From Eutrophocola salsuginis (GTDB lineage Bacteria; Pseudomonadota; Gammaproteobacteria; Pseudomonadales; Pseudohongiellaceae): a stretch of 64,000 bases of DNA. Positions 32,447 to 40,955 of the stretch are shown piece by piece (positions within the stretch are counted from its first letter, which is position 1; each line of letters opens with the position of its first letter). The position numbers and the translations under genes were made by a program. Under the pieces are notes generated by a model that worked only from the letters and a program-made list of their open reading frames with translations, was not told where the DNA came from and did not search any database. Location of the stretch: NCBI GenBank assembly GCA_038147195.1, contig JAYQTB010000004.1, positions 1,612,001 to 1,676,000 on the forward strand, written 5' to 3'.

Positions 32447-35323
32447 GTGGCAGAGAGTCACGCCTTACCGCCATCCATGGAAAACATCATCGTCCGGGGT
32501 GCCCGCACCCACAACCTGAAGAATATCGACGTCACCATTCCGCGCGACAAGCTGGTGGTGATAACCGGTATTTCGGGCTCCGGCAAGTCGTCTCTGGCGT
32601 TCGATACTCTGTATGCAGAGGGCCAGCGCCGCTACGTGGAATCCCTGTCTACCTACGCACGCCAGTTCCTGTCCATGATGGACAAGCCGGACATGGACCA
32701 GATCTCAGGCTTGTCGCCAGCGATTTCCATCGAGCAGAAATCCACCTCTCACAACCCGCGTTCCACTGTGGGCACCATCACCGAAATCTACGACTACCTG
32801 CGCCTGCTCTTCGCCCGCGTTGGCGATCCCTACTGCCCTGACCACCACAAGAAACTGGAGGCCCAGACCGTCAGCCAGATGGTGGACCAGCTACTGGCAC
32901 TACCCGAGGGTACTCGCATCATGCTGCTGGCGCCGATCGTGCGTGAACGCAAGGGTGAGCACGTGCATGTGTTCAATGAACTTAAGACTTCAGGCTTCAT
33001 CCGCGCTCGCGTCAACGGCATAGTCACCGAGCTTGACTACCCGCCCACCCTGGAAAAGAACAAGAAACACACGATTGAAGCCGTCATCGATCGCTTCAAG
33101 GTGCGCCCCGACATCAGCCAGCGCCTGGCGGAGTCCTTCGAGACCGCTCTGCAGATCGCGAACGGTATAGCCATCGCCAGCTTCATGGATGAGGAGGGCA
33201 AAAAGAGTGGTTCGGAAGACAAGAAAGACATGGTTTTTTCCTCGCTGTTCGCCTGCCCGGAATGCGGGCACAGCATTCCGGAACTCGAGCCCAGGCTGTT
33301 TTCCTTCAACAACCCCGCCGGCGCCTGCGAAAGCTGCGACGGGCTGGGCCTGAGGCAGTTCTTCGATGAGAAACGCATAATCGTCGACGACAGCCTGTCG
33401 CTGGCAGAGGGTGCCATCCGCGGCTGGGACCGCCGCAACATTTATTACTTCCAGCTGCTCAAATCCCTGTCAACCCACTACAAGTTCAAGGTGGATACTC
33501 CCTGGGGCAAGCTGTCAGACAAGCACAAGACAGTGATTCTGCACGGCAGCGGCACGGACAAGGTCAACTTCACCTTCGTAAACGAGCGCGGCGACAACTT
33601 CAACCGTAGCCACCCCTTCGAGGGTATCCTTCCCAACATGGAGCGACGCTATCGGGAAACCGAATCGCAGATGGTGCGCGAAGACCTGGCGAAATATCTG
33701 TCTTCCCAGAACTGTCCAGAGTGTAAAGGGGCCCGCCTGCGCCGCGATGCCCGGCACGTCTACGTCGACAAGCACACTCTACCTGAGATTACCAACATGA
33801 CCATCGCCGGTGCCGGCGAATATTTCGGAACCTTGGCTTTCAAGGGTAAGAAGAAGGACATCGCCGAGAAGATACTGAAAGAGATCCAGGACCGCTTGCG
33901 CTTCCTTATCGATGTCGGGCTGAACTACCTCACCTTGAACCGCAGCGCCGAGACCCTGTCCGGTGGCGAAGCTCAGCGCATCCGCCTGGCCAGCCAGATC
34001 GGCGCCGGCCTGGTGGGCGTAATGTACATCCTTGACGAGCCCTCCATCGGCCTGCATCAGCGCGACAACGAGCGACTCCTGAAGACACTCATGCACCTGC
34101 GCGATATCGGCAACACCGTGATAGTGGTCGAGCATGACGAAGACGCTATTTCACGCGCCGACCATGTCATCGACATCGGCCCCGGTGCAGGCGTGCACGG
34201 AGGCCAGGTGGTGGCCCAGGGCACGGTGGCCGAGATCATAAGGAACAAGAATTCCCTTACCGGCAAATATCTCGGCGGCAAGGAGAAGATCGACATCCCG
34301 GCCAAGCGAATCAAGAACAACCCGAAGAAACAACTGGTGCTGTCAGGCTGCGAAGGCAACAACCTAAAAAAGGTCAAAGTAGAGATCCCCATCGGCCTAA
34401 TGACCTGCATCACCGGCGTTTCCGGTTCAGGCAAGTCCACGCTGATCAACAATACCCTTTATCCGCTGGCGGCCACGATCCTGAACAAGGCAACCACACT
34501 GGATGCGGCCAAGCACGACAAGATGGAAGGCCTCAGTCACCTGGATAAGGTGGTGGACATCGACCAGAGCCCAATCGGGCGTACGCCCCGCTCCAACCCA
34601 GCCACTTACACCGGCATCTTCACGCCGGTGCGCGAGCTGTTTGCCGCCACGCAAGAAGCCCGTTCGCGCGGTTACAAGCCGGGCCGTTTCTCTTTCAACG
34701 TGAAGGGCGGCCGATGCGAGGCCTGCCAGGGCGACGGCTTAGTAAAAGTAGAGATGCACTTCCTGCCTGACGTCTACGTCATTTGCGACATCTGCAAGGG
34801 CAAGCGCTACAACCGCGAGACGCTGGAAGTTAAGTACAAGGGCAAGAACATTAACGAGGTGCTAGACATGACCATCGAGGATGCCCGTGAGTTTTTCGAT
34901 CCTGTGCCGCAGATCGCGCGCAAGCTGCAAACCCTGATGGAAGTCGGCCTGTCCTATATTCGTCTTGGCCAGAGCGCCACCACCCTGTCCGGCGGTGAAG
35001 CGCAGCGAGTAAAGCTGGCGCGGGAACTGTCCAAGCGAGACACCGGCAAGACCCTATATATCCTCGACGAACCGACCACCGGCCTGCACTTCCACGACAT
35101 CAAGCAGTTGCTGAGCGTTTTGCACACCCTGCGCGATCACGGCAACACAATTGTGGTGATAGAACACAATCTTGACGTCATCAAGACTGCGGACTGGATC
35201 GTCGATCTGGGTCCCGAAGGCGGCGACCAGGGGGGGCAGATCATCGCCACCGGCACCCCCGAAGAAGTCGCAAAAAGGAAAGGTAGCTACACGGGTTTGT
35301 TTTTGAGGAAGGTGCTGGGATGA
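32447..35323 (+). CDS. uvrA: Excinuclease ABC subunit A
   Basis: Damage-recognition ATPase of nucleotide excision repair. 958 residues with two ABC modules: GISGSGKSSLAFDT (near residue 45) and GVSGSGKSTLINNT (near 655), the signature LSGGEAQR twice, and the Walker B regions LDEPSIGLHQRD and LDEPTTGLHFHD. Zinc fingers are CPECGH...CESCDG and CEACQGDG...CDICKGKR. GTG 32447 is used as the start; ATG 32477 (MENIIVRGARTHNL) aligns with the E. coli start and is an equally good alternative. Confidence 0.98.
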   Translation: MAESHALPPSMENIIVRGARTHNLKNIDVTIPRDKLVVITGISGSGKSSLAFDTLYAEGQRRYVESLSTYARQFLSMMDKPDMDQISGLSPAISIEQKSTSHNPRSTVGTITEIYDYLRLLFARVGDPYCPDHHKKLEAQTVSQMVDQLLALPEGTRIMLLAPIVRERKGEHVHVFNELKTSGFIRARVNGIVTELDYPPTLEKNKKHTIEAVIDRFKVRPDISQRLAESFETALQIANGIAIASFMDEEGKKSGSEDKKDMVFSSLFACPECGHSIPELEPRLFSFNNPAGACESCDGLGLRQFFDEKRIIVDDSLSLAEGAIRGWDRRNIYYFQLLKSLSTHYKFKVDTPWGKLSDKHKTVILHGSGTDKVNFTFVNERGDNFNRSHPFEGILPNMERRYRETESQMVREDLAKYLSSQNCPECKGARLRRDARHVYVDKHTLPEITNMTIAGAGEYFGTLAFKGKKKDIAEKILKEIQDRLRFLIDVGLNYLTLNRSAETLSGGEAQRIRLASQIGAGLVGVMYILDEPSIGLHQRDNERLLKTLMHLRDIGNTVIVVEHDEDAISRADHVIDIGPGAGVHGGQVVAQGTVAEIIRNKNSLTGKYLGGKEKIDIPAKRIKNNPKKQLVLSGCEGNNLKKVKVEIPIGLMTCITGVSGSGKSTLINNTLYPLAATILNKATTLDAAKHDKMEGLSHLDKVVDIDQSPIGRTPRSNPATYTGIFTPVRELFAATQEARSRGYKPGRFSFNVKGGRCEACQGDGLVKVEMHFLPDVYVICDICKGKRYNRETLEVKYKGKNINEVLDMTIEDAREFFDPVPQIARKLQTLMEVGLSYIRLGQSATTLSGGEAQRVKLARELSKRDTGKTLYILDEPTTGLHFHDIKQLLSVLHTLRDHGNTIVVIEHNLDVIKTADWIVDLGPEGGDQGGQIIATGTPEEVAKRKGSYTGLFLRKVLG

Positions 35324-35441
35324 TTCAGGTCTACCTGCCCTTTTCCGCAGATAATTGAAGGCCGCTTCCACCACCTAGACATCGCCCATATACCTGTCTA
35401 TTCTGGCTGTCCTTGTTTCATCCCGGCATCAGGGGGTCACC

Positions 35442-36452
35442 ATGAAATTCACACGTACTTTATTCTTCATTCTCGCTGCAGTCGCCCAGCTGGCCTTGCC
35501 CGCTTACGCCCATCACAGCCAGGCCATGTTTGACACCTCTCAGGAAATTCTGCTGGAAGGCACAGTCGAAAAGTTCGACTGGGTGAATCCCCATATGTAC
35601 CTGACCATCCGGACCATCGGACCCGACAGCGCCCCTGCGCTCATCGAGGGTGAAGGCCTTGCAATTACCCAGGCCCTGGTCGATGGCCTTGACCGCAATG
35701 CCCTTCCGCCCGGCACGCCCATCGTCATGCGCGCCAACCCCAATCGCGGCGGCTGGGGCAAGCAGGTGCGCATCCTCGACATCACCACCGAGGACGGTGA
35801 GATCCATCCCTTCTACAAGGAAAGCAACCGCACACTTACCCTCACACCGGCCGAGTCGCTGGATGGCCACTGGGCGCCAAACCGTGCGGCGATCGGCGCC
35901 GGTTTCGGGGCGCTCGCCCGCTTTCCGCTGACGGAAGCGGCCCGCACGGCCCGTTCCGAAATGGTTGATGACGGGCTGTGCTTCGTCGAACCCGTGCCCT
36001 TCCTCGCTATACTCGATGAGATGCGTTCCATCAACGTCGGCGAGGAAGAAACCATCCTGCATTTCGACAACTCGGGCGATCACGTCATTCGCACCGTCTT
36101 CATGAGCGCGGAACACCCGGTCGACGTGCAGCCAACGCGCCACGGCCACTCTGTCGGCTGGTGGGAAGGCGACACATTGGTGATCGACACCATCGGCTAT
36201 GAACCGAACTCCTCTGGCCTGGGCGGTAGCGTGCCGTCAAGCGCGGGCAAGCATACCGTCGAACGCCTGGCGCTGGCCGACACACGCACCCGCCTGCGCT
36301 ATTCGATCATGGTGGAAGACCCAGTCTATCTTTCTGAGCCAACCACGTTGTCGCAGCAATGGGACCACCGTCCCGATATCGACTTCTCCCCGGCGAACGA
36401 GGCGTGCGACGACGACGTGGCTGCGCGCTACCTGGACCACGTGCCGGAATAA
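35442..36452 (+). CDS. Secreted DUF6152-type protein (His-His mature N-terminus), two-domain
   Basis: 336 residues. Signal peptide ending PAYA, then HHSQAMFDTSQEILLEG with the DUF6152 pattern and FDWVNPHMYLTI. Predicted cleavage after AYA leaves His as residue 1. The N-domain (about 100 residues) is followed by a second domain found in the paralogues: GHWAPN, RTVFMSAEHP, GHSVGWWEGDTLVIDT, HTVERLALAD. Five proteins of this kind occur in the window (35442, 43138, 52554, 53691, 62282). Function is unknown. The conserved HH and NPH histidines suggest metal binding (inference). It stands alone after uvrA. Confidence 0.85.
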   Translation: MKFTRTLFFILAAVAQLALPAYAHHSQAMFDTSQEILLEGTVEKFDWVNPHMYLTIRTIGPDSAPALIEGEGLAITQALVDGLDRNALPPGTPIVMRANPNRGGWGKQVRILDITTEDGEIHPFYKESNRTLTLTPAESLDGHWAPNRAAIGAGFGALARFPLTEAARTARSEMVDDGLCFVEPVPFLAILDEMRSINVGEEETILHFDNSGDHVIRTVFMSAEHPVDVQPTRHGHSVGWWEGDTLVIDTIGYEPNSSGLGGSVPSSAGKHTVERLALADTRTRLRYSIMVEDPVYLSEPTTLSQQWDHRPDIDFSPANEACDDDVAARYLDHVPE

Positions 36453-36552
36453 ATAAGTAAGCTAAAGAAGTCGGTCCCATTTGCTTGCTATTGGGGCCGA
36501 CCCGGCACGTTATTACTATAGCCATCCCTTGCAGAATCAATACCAGGAACCC

Positions 36553-37509
36553 ATGCAAACCCGAATCCTGCATTCGACAGAGGCCGACGCGGCCGTCGCC
36601 ATTCTGAGGCAAGGGGAACTGGTCGCACTGCCCACCGAAACAGTCTATGGCCTGGCCGGCGATGCCACTAACGACAAGGCTGTACAAAAGATTTTCGCGG
36701 CCAAGGACAGGCCAGCAGACCATCCACTGATAGTGCATGTGCACTCGATTGAGGCTGCCGAGGAGTGGGCTGTTGATATTTCGTCACAGGCGATGCTGCT
36801 GGCTGCGGTGTTCTGGCCGGGCCCGCTGACCATGATATTCCGCAAGCAACAGTCCGCGAGTCCGCTCATCACAGGCGGCCTCGATACCATCGCCCTGCGG
36901 GCACCCGATCACCCGCTGACGTTAGACATCATCCGCAAGCTCGGCACCGGTGTGGCAGCGCCTTCCGCCAATACGCACAAGAAAACCAGCACGACCACAG
37001 CGGCGCACGTACTCAAAACATTGTCAGGCAGGATTGCCGCCGTCATCGATGGCGGTGACTGCACGGTAGGGATTGAATCGACAATCGTCGACATGACGAG
37101 TGACATCCCAGTCATCCTCAGGCCCGGGGCCATCACGAAAGCGATGATCGAGGACGTTCTGGGCACTGCCGTGGCCCAACCTGCCAGGCATGACAAAAAA
37201 GTGGCGGGCAACATGCCGGTGCATTACCAACCCGAGATACCACTGCATATTCGCTCCCGTGCGGAACTGGCGGCGCTTGCCGGCAAGGAAAGCCATATCG
37301 CGATCATGCATTATTCGGATCTGGCCATGGGTGCAGGCGTCACGGGTTACAGGATGCCATCCGACAAAGCCGCTTATGCGCGCACGCTTTACGCAACACT
37401 GCACCTGATCGATGCCACCGGCGTGAAGGCCATATACCTGGAGGCACCCCCTGATTCATCCGAATGGTCTGACATTCATGACCGCCTACAAAAGGCATCC
37501 GCGTCCTGA
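36553..37509 (+). CDS. L-threonylcarbamoyladenylate synthase, Sua5 long form
   Basis: Makes the threonylcarbamoyl-AMP used for t6A37 of tRNAs. 318 residues from ATG 36553 (MQTRILHSTEADAA). The YrdC-type domain covers residues 8-195, with LVALPTETVYGLAGDA, KIFAAKDRPADHPLIVH, PGPLTMIF and APSANTHKKTSTT. A C-terminal Sua5 domain (MPVHYQPEIPLHIRSR and beyond) marks the longer form found in many bacteria and archaea. No ATG nearer the frame opening fits the family start. Confidence 0.93.
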   Translation: MQTRILHSTEADAAVAILRQGELVALPTETVYGLAGDATNDKAVQKIFAAKDRPADHPLIVHVHSIEAAEEWAVDISSQAMLLAAVFWPGPLTMIFRKQQSASPLITGGLDTIALRAPDHPLTLDIIRKLGTGVAAPSANTHKKTSTTTAAHVLKTLSGRIAAVIDGGDCTVGIESTIVDMTSDIPVILRPGAITKAMIEDVLGTAVAQPARHDKKVAGNMPVHYQPEIPLHIRSRAELAALAGKESHIAIMHYSDLAMGAGVTGYRMPSDKAAYARTLYATLHLIDATGVKAIYLEAPPDSSEWSDIHDRLQKASAS

Positions 37510-37547
37510 CGGGATCTGGCAATGACGGATTCCTGACACGGGTCCAT

Positions 37548-37575
37548 AAAAAAGGCCACGCTATTGCGCGGCCTC
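37548..37575 (-). terminator. Rho-independent terminator after the MFS transporter
   Basis: On the minus strand GGCCGCGC-AATA-GCGTGGCC with an internal mismatch, followed by TTTTTT. It lies just beyond the stop of the transporter gene at 37629. Confidence 0.8.
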
Positions 37576-37628
37576 TTAGTGCATCCTGCTTTATATATTT
37601 GTAGTGATTACGCGACGCTGGCGGATAC

Positions 37629-38969
37629 CTATGCCGCCTTGCGGGCCGGCGGTATCGGCCGATCGATGACGAAAGCGGCTGCCGAGATCAGCAAGGAACC
37701 AACGCAAAGTATTGCGAAGAAAGGTACGCTGCTGCCGTCACCCAAATCCAGCAGTGTGCCGCCGAATCCGCTTGAGAGGATCGGTCCAAAACGCCCCATG
37801 AAAATGCCAAAGCCGATACCGGCGGAACGGCAGGATGGCGGGTAGGCATGGGTCATGATGGCATACATGCAGGCGATACTGGCACTGAACAGTGCCGCCG
37901 CCAGGCCGATCAATCCGACCACCAGCAGGTTGCCACCGTCTGCCGGCGTCCCTGACAGGGATTCGACGGCAATGGTTAGCAAGATCAGGGTGACGAACAG
38001 GCTGCCGCTGAAGGTGGCCATAGTCAGCTTCGAGCCGAAGTGTTGAATAATGAGGCCTGCGGCAATGGAACCAAAGATCGAGGTGAGACCGGCAAAGGCA
38101 ACAGCATAAGCCGCGTCGTCCAGCTCCCAACCTTTTCCTGTCAGCAAGGTTGTGGTCCAAAGCAGGACACCGTAAGCCACCGCTGTTGCAGAGGTAAATG
38201 CCACACCCACACCGATATTCACGCGCATGTTAGTCCGGTGCAGAACACCGATGGACGCACCACCCGCAACATCAGTGTCATGGCGCTCGGCGACCATGTC
38301 AACGGCATCACTGGTGATCTTCAGGGCCGCCTTCTTCGCTGCTTCCACTTTGCCTTTTGCCAGCAGCCAGGTCGGGCTGTCGCGCAGGAAAACGACGATC
38401 AGGACGACACAAAGGAAGGTCAGTATCCCCAGGAACACGAACGAGCCGCGCCAGCTGTAATTTGCCAGTAGGGTTGGCGCCATGGCCGACACCACCATGC
38501 CCCCGGCAGGCGTGCCTACCGAGATGGTGGTGATGCCCACCGAACGCCATTTGTCTGGCAGCCATTCGCCCAGCAGGGCGATGCCGTTGGCGTAGGCTGA
38601 ACCGAAGCCCAGTCCGCTGACCAGTCGCCAGAAAGCCATCTGGGTGACATCGGCGGAGGTGCTGGCGGCGATAGTGCCAAGTGAAAAAACGGTTGCCGCG
38701 ATGGCCAGTGACCAGCGCCGGCCGATGGTGTCACCCAGCCAGCCCCCCGACCAGGAACCCAGGCCGAAACCGACCAGTGCCGCACTCATGGCAAACCCGA
38801 AAGTACCAGCTTCGACACCGAACTCTTCGATGACAAGTGGTGCAACAATACCCAGGAACTGGGCATCCATGCCGTCGGCAACAAGCACGATGGCACAGAT
38901 GACGAAGGTGACCACCGAGAACATGCGGATCGGATGGCTGGAAAGGACTTCTCTGAACGTGACGGACAT
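37629..38969 (-). CDS. MFS transporter, aromatic acid:H+ symporter-like
   Basis: 446 residues with 12 hydrophobic segments. The loop motif GSWSGGWLGDTIGRRWSL (residues 70-87) and the DGMDAQFLG sequence in helix 1 are hallmarks of the AAHS branch, which takes up benzoate, 4-hydroxybenzoate and similar acids. DSPTWLLAKGKVEAA is the typical loop before the central segment. The substrate is not determined here, and no catabolic genes are adjacent. It has its own terminator. Confidence 0.88.
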   Translation of the reverse strand: MSVTFREVLSSHPIRMFSVVTFVICAIVLVADGMDAQFLGIVAPLVIEEFGVEAGTFGFAMSAALVGFGLGSWSGGWLGDTIGRRWSLAIAATVFSLGTIAASTSADVTQMAFWRLVSGLGFGSAYANGIALLGEWLPDKWRSVGITTISVGTPAGGMVVSAMAPTLLANYSWRGSFVFLGILTFLCVVLIVVFLRDSPTWLLAKGKVEAAKKAALKITSDAVDMVAERHDTDVAGGASIGVLHRTNMRVNIGVGVAFTSATAVAYGVLLWTTTLLTGKGWELDDAAYAVAFAGLTSIFGSIAAGLIIQHFGSKLTMATFSGSLFVTLILLTIAVESLSGTPADGGNLLVVGLIGLAAALFSASIACMYAIMTHAYPPSCRSAGIGFGIFMGRFGPILSSGFGGTLLDLGDGSSVPFFAILCVGSLLISAAAFVIDRPIPPARKAA

Positions 38970-39038
38970 GGGGTTCCCCCTCAGATTTTTATGTTGTTTT
39001 ATATTGTTTTGTCTTTGCTTCTGCGAGCACCAACAAGG

Positions 39039-39578
39039 TTACCAGAACATGCGCCGGAACAAACCGTCTTTCTTGAAAAACTGGTGATAAACGGCAGCGA
39101 GAATGTGAATCAGCACCAGGCTTGCCAGCAGCCAGGCAAACAAGGTGTGAATGTTTACGAGCGGCTCGTGCAGGGATTGCCCTGACATGATCATGGGCAT
39201 GGGAATGACGCCCAGCAGCCGGGCGTCCAGCGGTGTGCTGAAGGTTCCTGCCAGCATCCAGCCCTGCATTGCAGTACCCATGGTGAACAGGTACAGGCCC
39301 ATGTGGCCGAGCCAGGCCAGGTTGCGCTCGGATCTGGAGGCGCCAGCCGGCGGCTCAGGTGCGGCGGCTATGCCGCGCCAGGCCAGCCTCAGGGCCGTCA
39401 GTAACAATACCGCATAACCGAACGAGGCGTGCCAGGCATACTGGTCCTGCTGGCCTTCCCGGGGAGCGAATTCCGTCATCCACCAGCCGTGAAGGATAAG
39501 GATGAGGATCAGCACGATGCCGATGCCGTGCATGAGCCTGGGGGCGAGTCCCCAGCGATCCGGTGAATTGTTCAACAT
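39039..39578 (-). CDS. Cytochrome b561 (CybB-type)
   Basis: 179 residues with four transmembrane segments. Haem ligands are candidate histidines in segments 1 (LMHGIGIVLI), 2 (AWHASFGYAVLL), 3 (LGHMGLYLFT) and 4 (NIHTLFAWLL, VLIHILAAVYH). It belongs to the family of superoxide/quinone-reactive di-haem b561 proteins of the inner membrane. It may carry electrons between periplasmic dehydrogenases and quinone. It lies 69 bases upstream of the MFS gene on the same strand. Confidence 0.9.
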   Translation of the reverse strand: MLNNSPDRWGLAPRLMHGIGIVLILILILHGWWMTEFAPREGQQDQYAWHASFGYAVLLLTALRLAWRGIAAAPEPPAGASRSERNLAWLGHMGLYLFTMGTAMQGWMLAGTFSTPLDARLLGVIPMPMIMSGQSLHEPLVNIHTLFAWLLASLVLIHILAAVYHQFFKKDGLFRRMFW

Positions 39579-39678
39579 ACTTTATTCAACTTACATGGTC
39601 TCCATGTGCCCGATCATGCGACACTGCATTAGCCGGCGGCTAATCAACGCATCTATTATCATCCAACGGGCAGTCACG

Positions 39679-40023
39679 ATGAAAACACCTTCTCTCACCG
39701 ACCTCCAGCAGCAGTTGCGCGATTTCGCCCGGGAATGCGACTGGGATCAGTTTCACTCGCCGAAGAACCTAAGCATGGCCCTGACCGTGGAAGCCGGCGA
39801 ACTGCAGGAAATCTTCCAGTGGCTGACCGAGGACCAGAGCCGGCGTCTCTCAAGTGAACGACTGGACATGGCGGCTGAGGAAATGGCGGACGTGCTGTTA
39901 TACCTGTGCCGCCTCGCCGACGAACTGGCAATCAACCTGACGACGGCTGCTGCAGCCAAGTTGGTGAAGAACGCGCAAAAATATCCCGCCGACGAAGTGC
40001 GCGGCAGCGCCGAAAAACGCTGA
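39679..40023 (+). CDS. MazG-like nucleotide pyrophosphohydrolase
   Basis: 114 residues. All-alpha NTP pyrophosphohydrolase with the metal-binding motif EAGELQEIFQWL near residue 38 and EEMADVLLYLCRLADEL near residue 67. It resembles the short MazG-like/dCTPase type that cleans deoxynucleotides. The start is ATG 39679 (MKTPSLTDLQQQ); a frame open further upstream is not family-like. It sits 9 bases before rlmJ and is probably co-transcribed. Confidence 0.9.
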   Translation: MKTPSLTDLQQQLRDFARECDWDQFHSPKNLSMALTVEAGELQEIFQWLTEDQSRRLSSERLDMAAEEMADVLLYLCRLADELAINLTTAAAAKLVKNAQKYPADEVRGSAEKR

Positions 40024-40032
40024 CGCCAAACC

Positions 40033-40881
40033 ATGCTGTCCTACCGTCACGCCTTTCATGCTGGCAACGTCGCCGATATCCTCAAACACCTGGTGCTGGT
40101 CAACACCCTGCACTACGCGACTCGCAAGGACGCTCCCCTGTTTTACCTTGATACCCACGCCGGCGCCGGACTATATGCGCTGGATAGTGAGGAAGCCGAA
40201 AAAACCAGCGAGGCACAGGCCGGTATCCTCGCGCTGGATTTCGATACGCTGACGGCAGGCCTAGATGCTGACAGCGCAGACGCCCTGGATCGGTACCACC
40301 AGGTGGTGGCACCCTTCCTGGCCAGGCAGCAGTATCCCGGCTCGCCCCTGCTGGCCTCTTCTTTATTAAGGAAGCAGGACCACCTACATCTGTGCGAACG
40401 CCACCCTGCCGACTCTGCTATTCTCCAAAAACACACAGCCTTTGACCGCCGCATCACCTGCGAGGAAACCGACGGTTACCAGCGCGCACCTGCGCTGCTG
40501 CCTCCAGCGCAGAAACGCGCCGTGGTGCTCATCGACCCGTCCTATGAACGGGACGAGGATTACCACCTGGTAGTGAAACTGGCGGCGGACATCCATCGGC
40601 GCATGCAAGGGGTGCAGTTGCTGTTGTGGTTTCCGGTAGTCAGACGTCATGACGTCGAGCACATGATAGGCTCACTGGTGAATAAAGCACCGCGCGACCT
40701 GTGGCGTTTCGAACTAGGTATTCGTCCCGATGGTGACGGGGGCATGACCGGCTCCGGCATGCTTGTCATCAACCCGCCCTGGACACTACCCAGTCAGCTG
40801 AAGCAATGCCTGCCACGCCTGCAGGTACAGCTGGAAACCGGTAAGGGTTATGTGCGGGTGGAGAGGCTCACCGCCGAATAA
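40033..40881 (+). CDS. rlmJ: 23S rRNA (adenine-2030-N6)-methyltransferase
   Basis: 282 residues. The N-terminal MLSYRHAFHAGNVADILKH is diagnostic, DTHAGAGLY is the SAM-binding motif, and the catalytic NPPF-type motif is DPSYERDEDY. It methylates A2030 of 23S rRNA. The length matches E. coli RlmJ (280). It follows the MazG-like gene with 9 bases between. Confidence 0.95.
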   Translation: MLSYRHAFHAGNVADILKHLVLVNTLHYATRKDAPLFYLDTHAGAGLYALDSEEAEKTSEAQAGILALDFDTLTAGLDADSADALDRYHQVVAPFLARQQYPGSPLLASSLLRKQDHLHLCERHPADSAILQKHTAFDRRITCEETDGYQRAPALLPPAQKRAVVLIDPSYERDEDYHLVVKLAADIHRRMQGVQLLLWFPVVRRHDVEHMIGSLVNKAPRDLWRFELGIRPDGDGGMTGSGMLVINPPWTLPSQLKQCLPRLQVQLETGKGYVRVERLTAE

Positions 40882-40955
40882 GATTTCACCCCAGGTCGTG
40901 AACCAGCCCATGTTTTCTGATTTACTTAGCAAAAAGAAACCAGCGGATGCTTTCC

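Noticed and set aside
35460..36149. 229-codon frame on the minus strand
   Set aside because: Antisense to a DUF6152-type gene with a clear signal peptide; considered a shadow.
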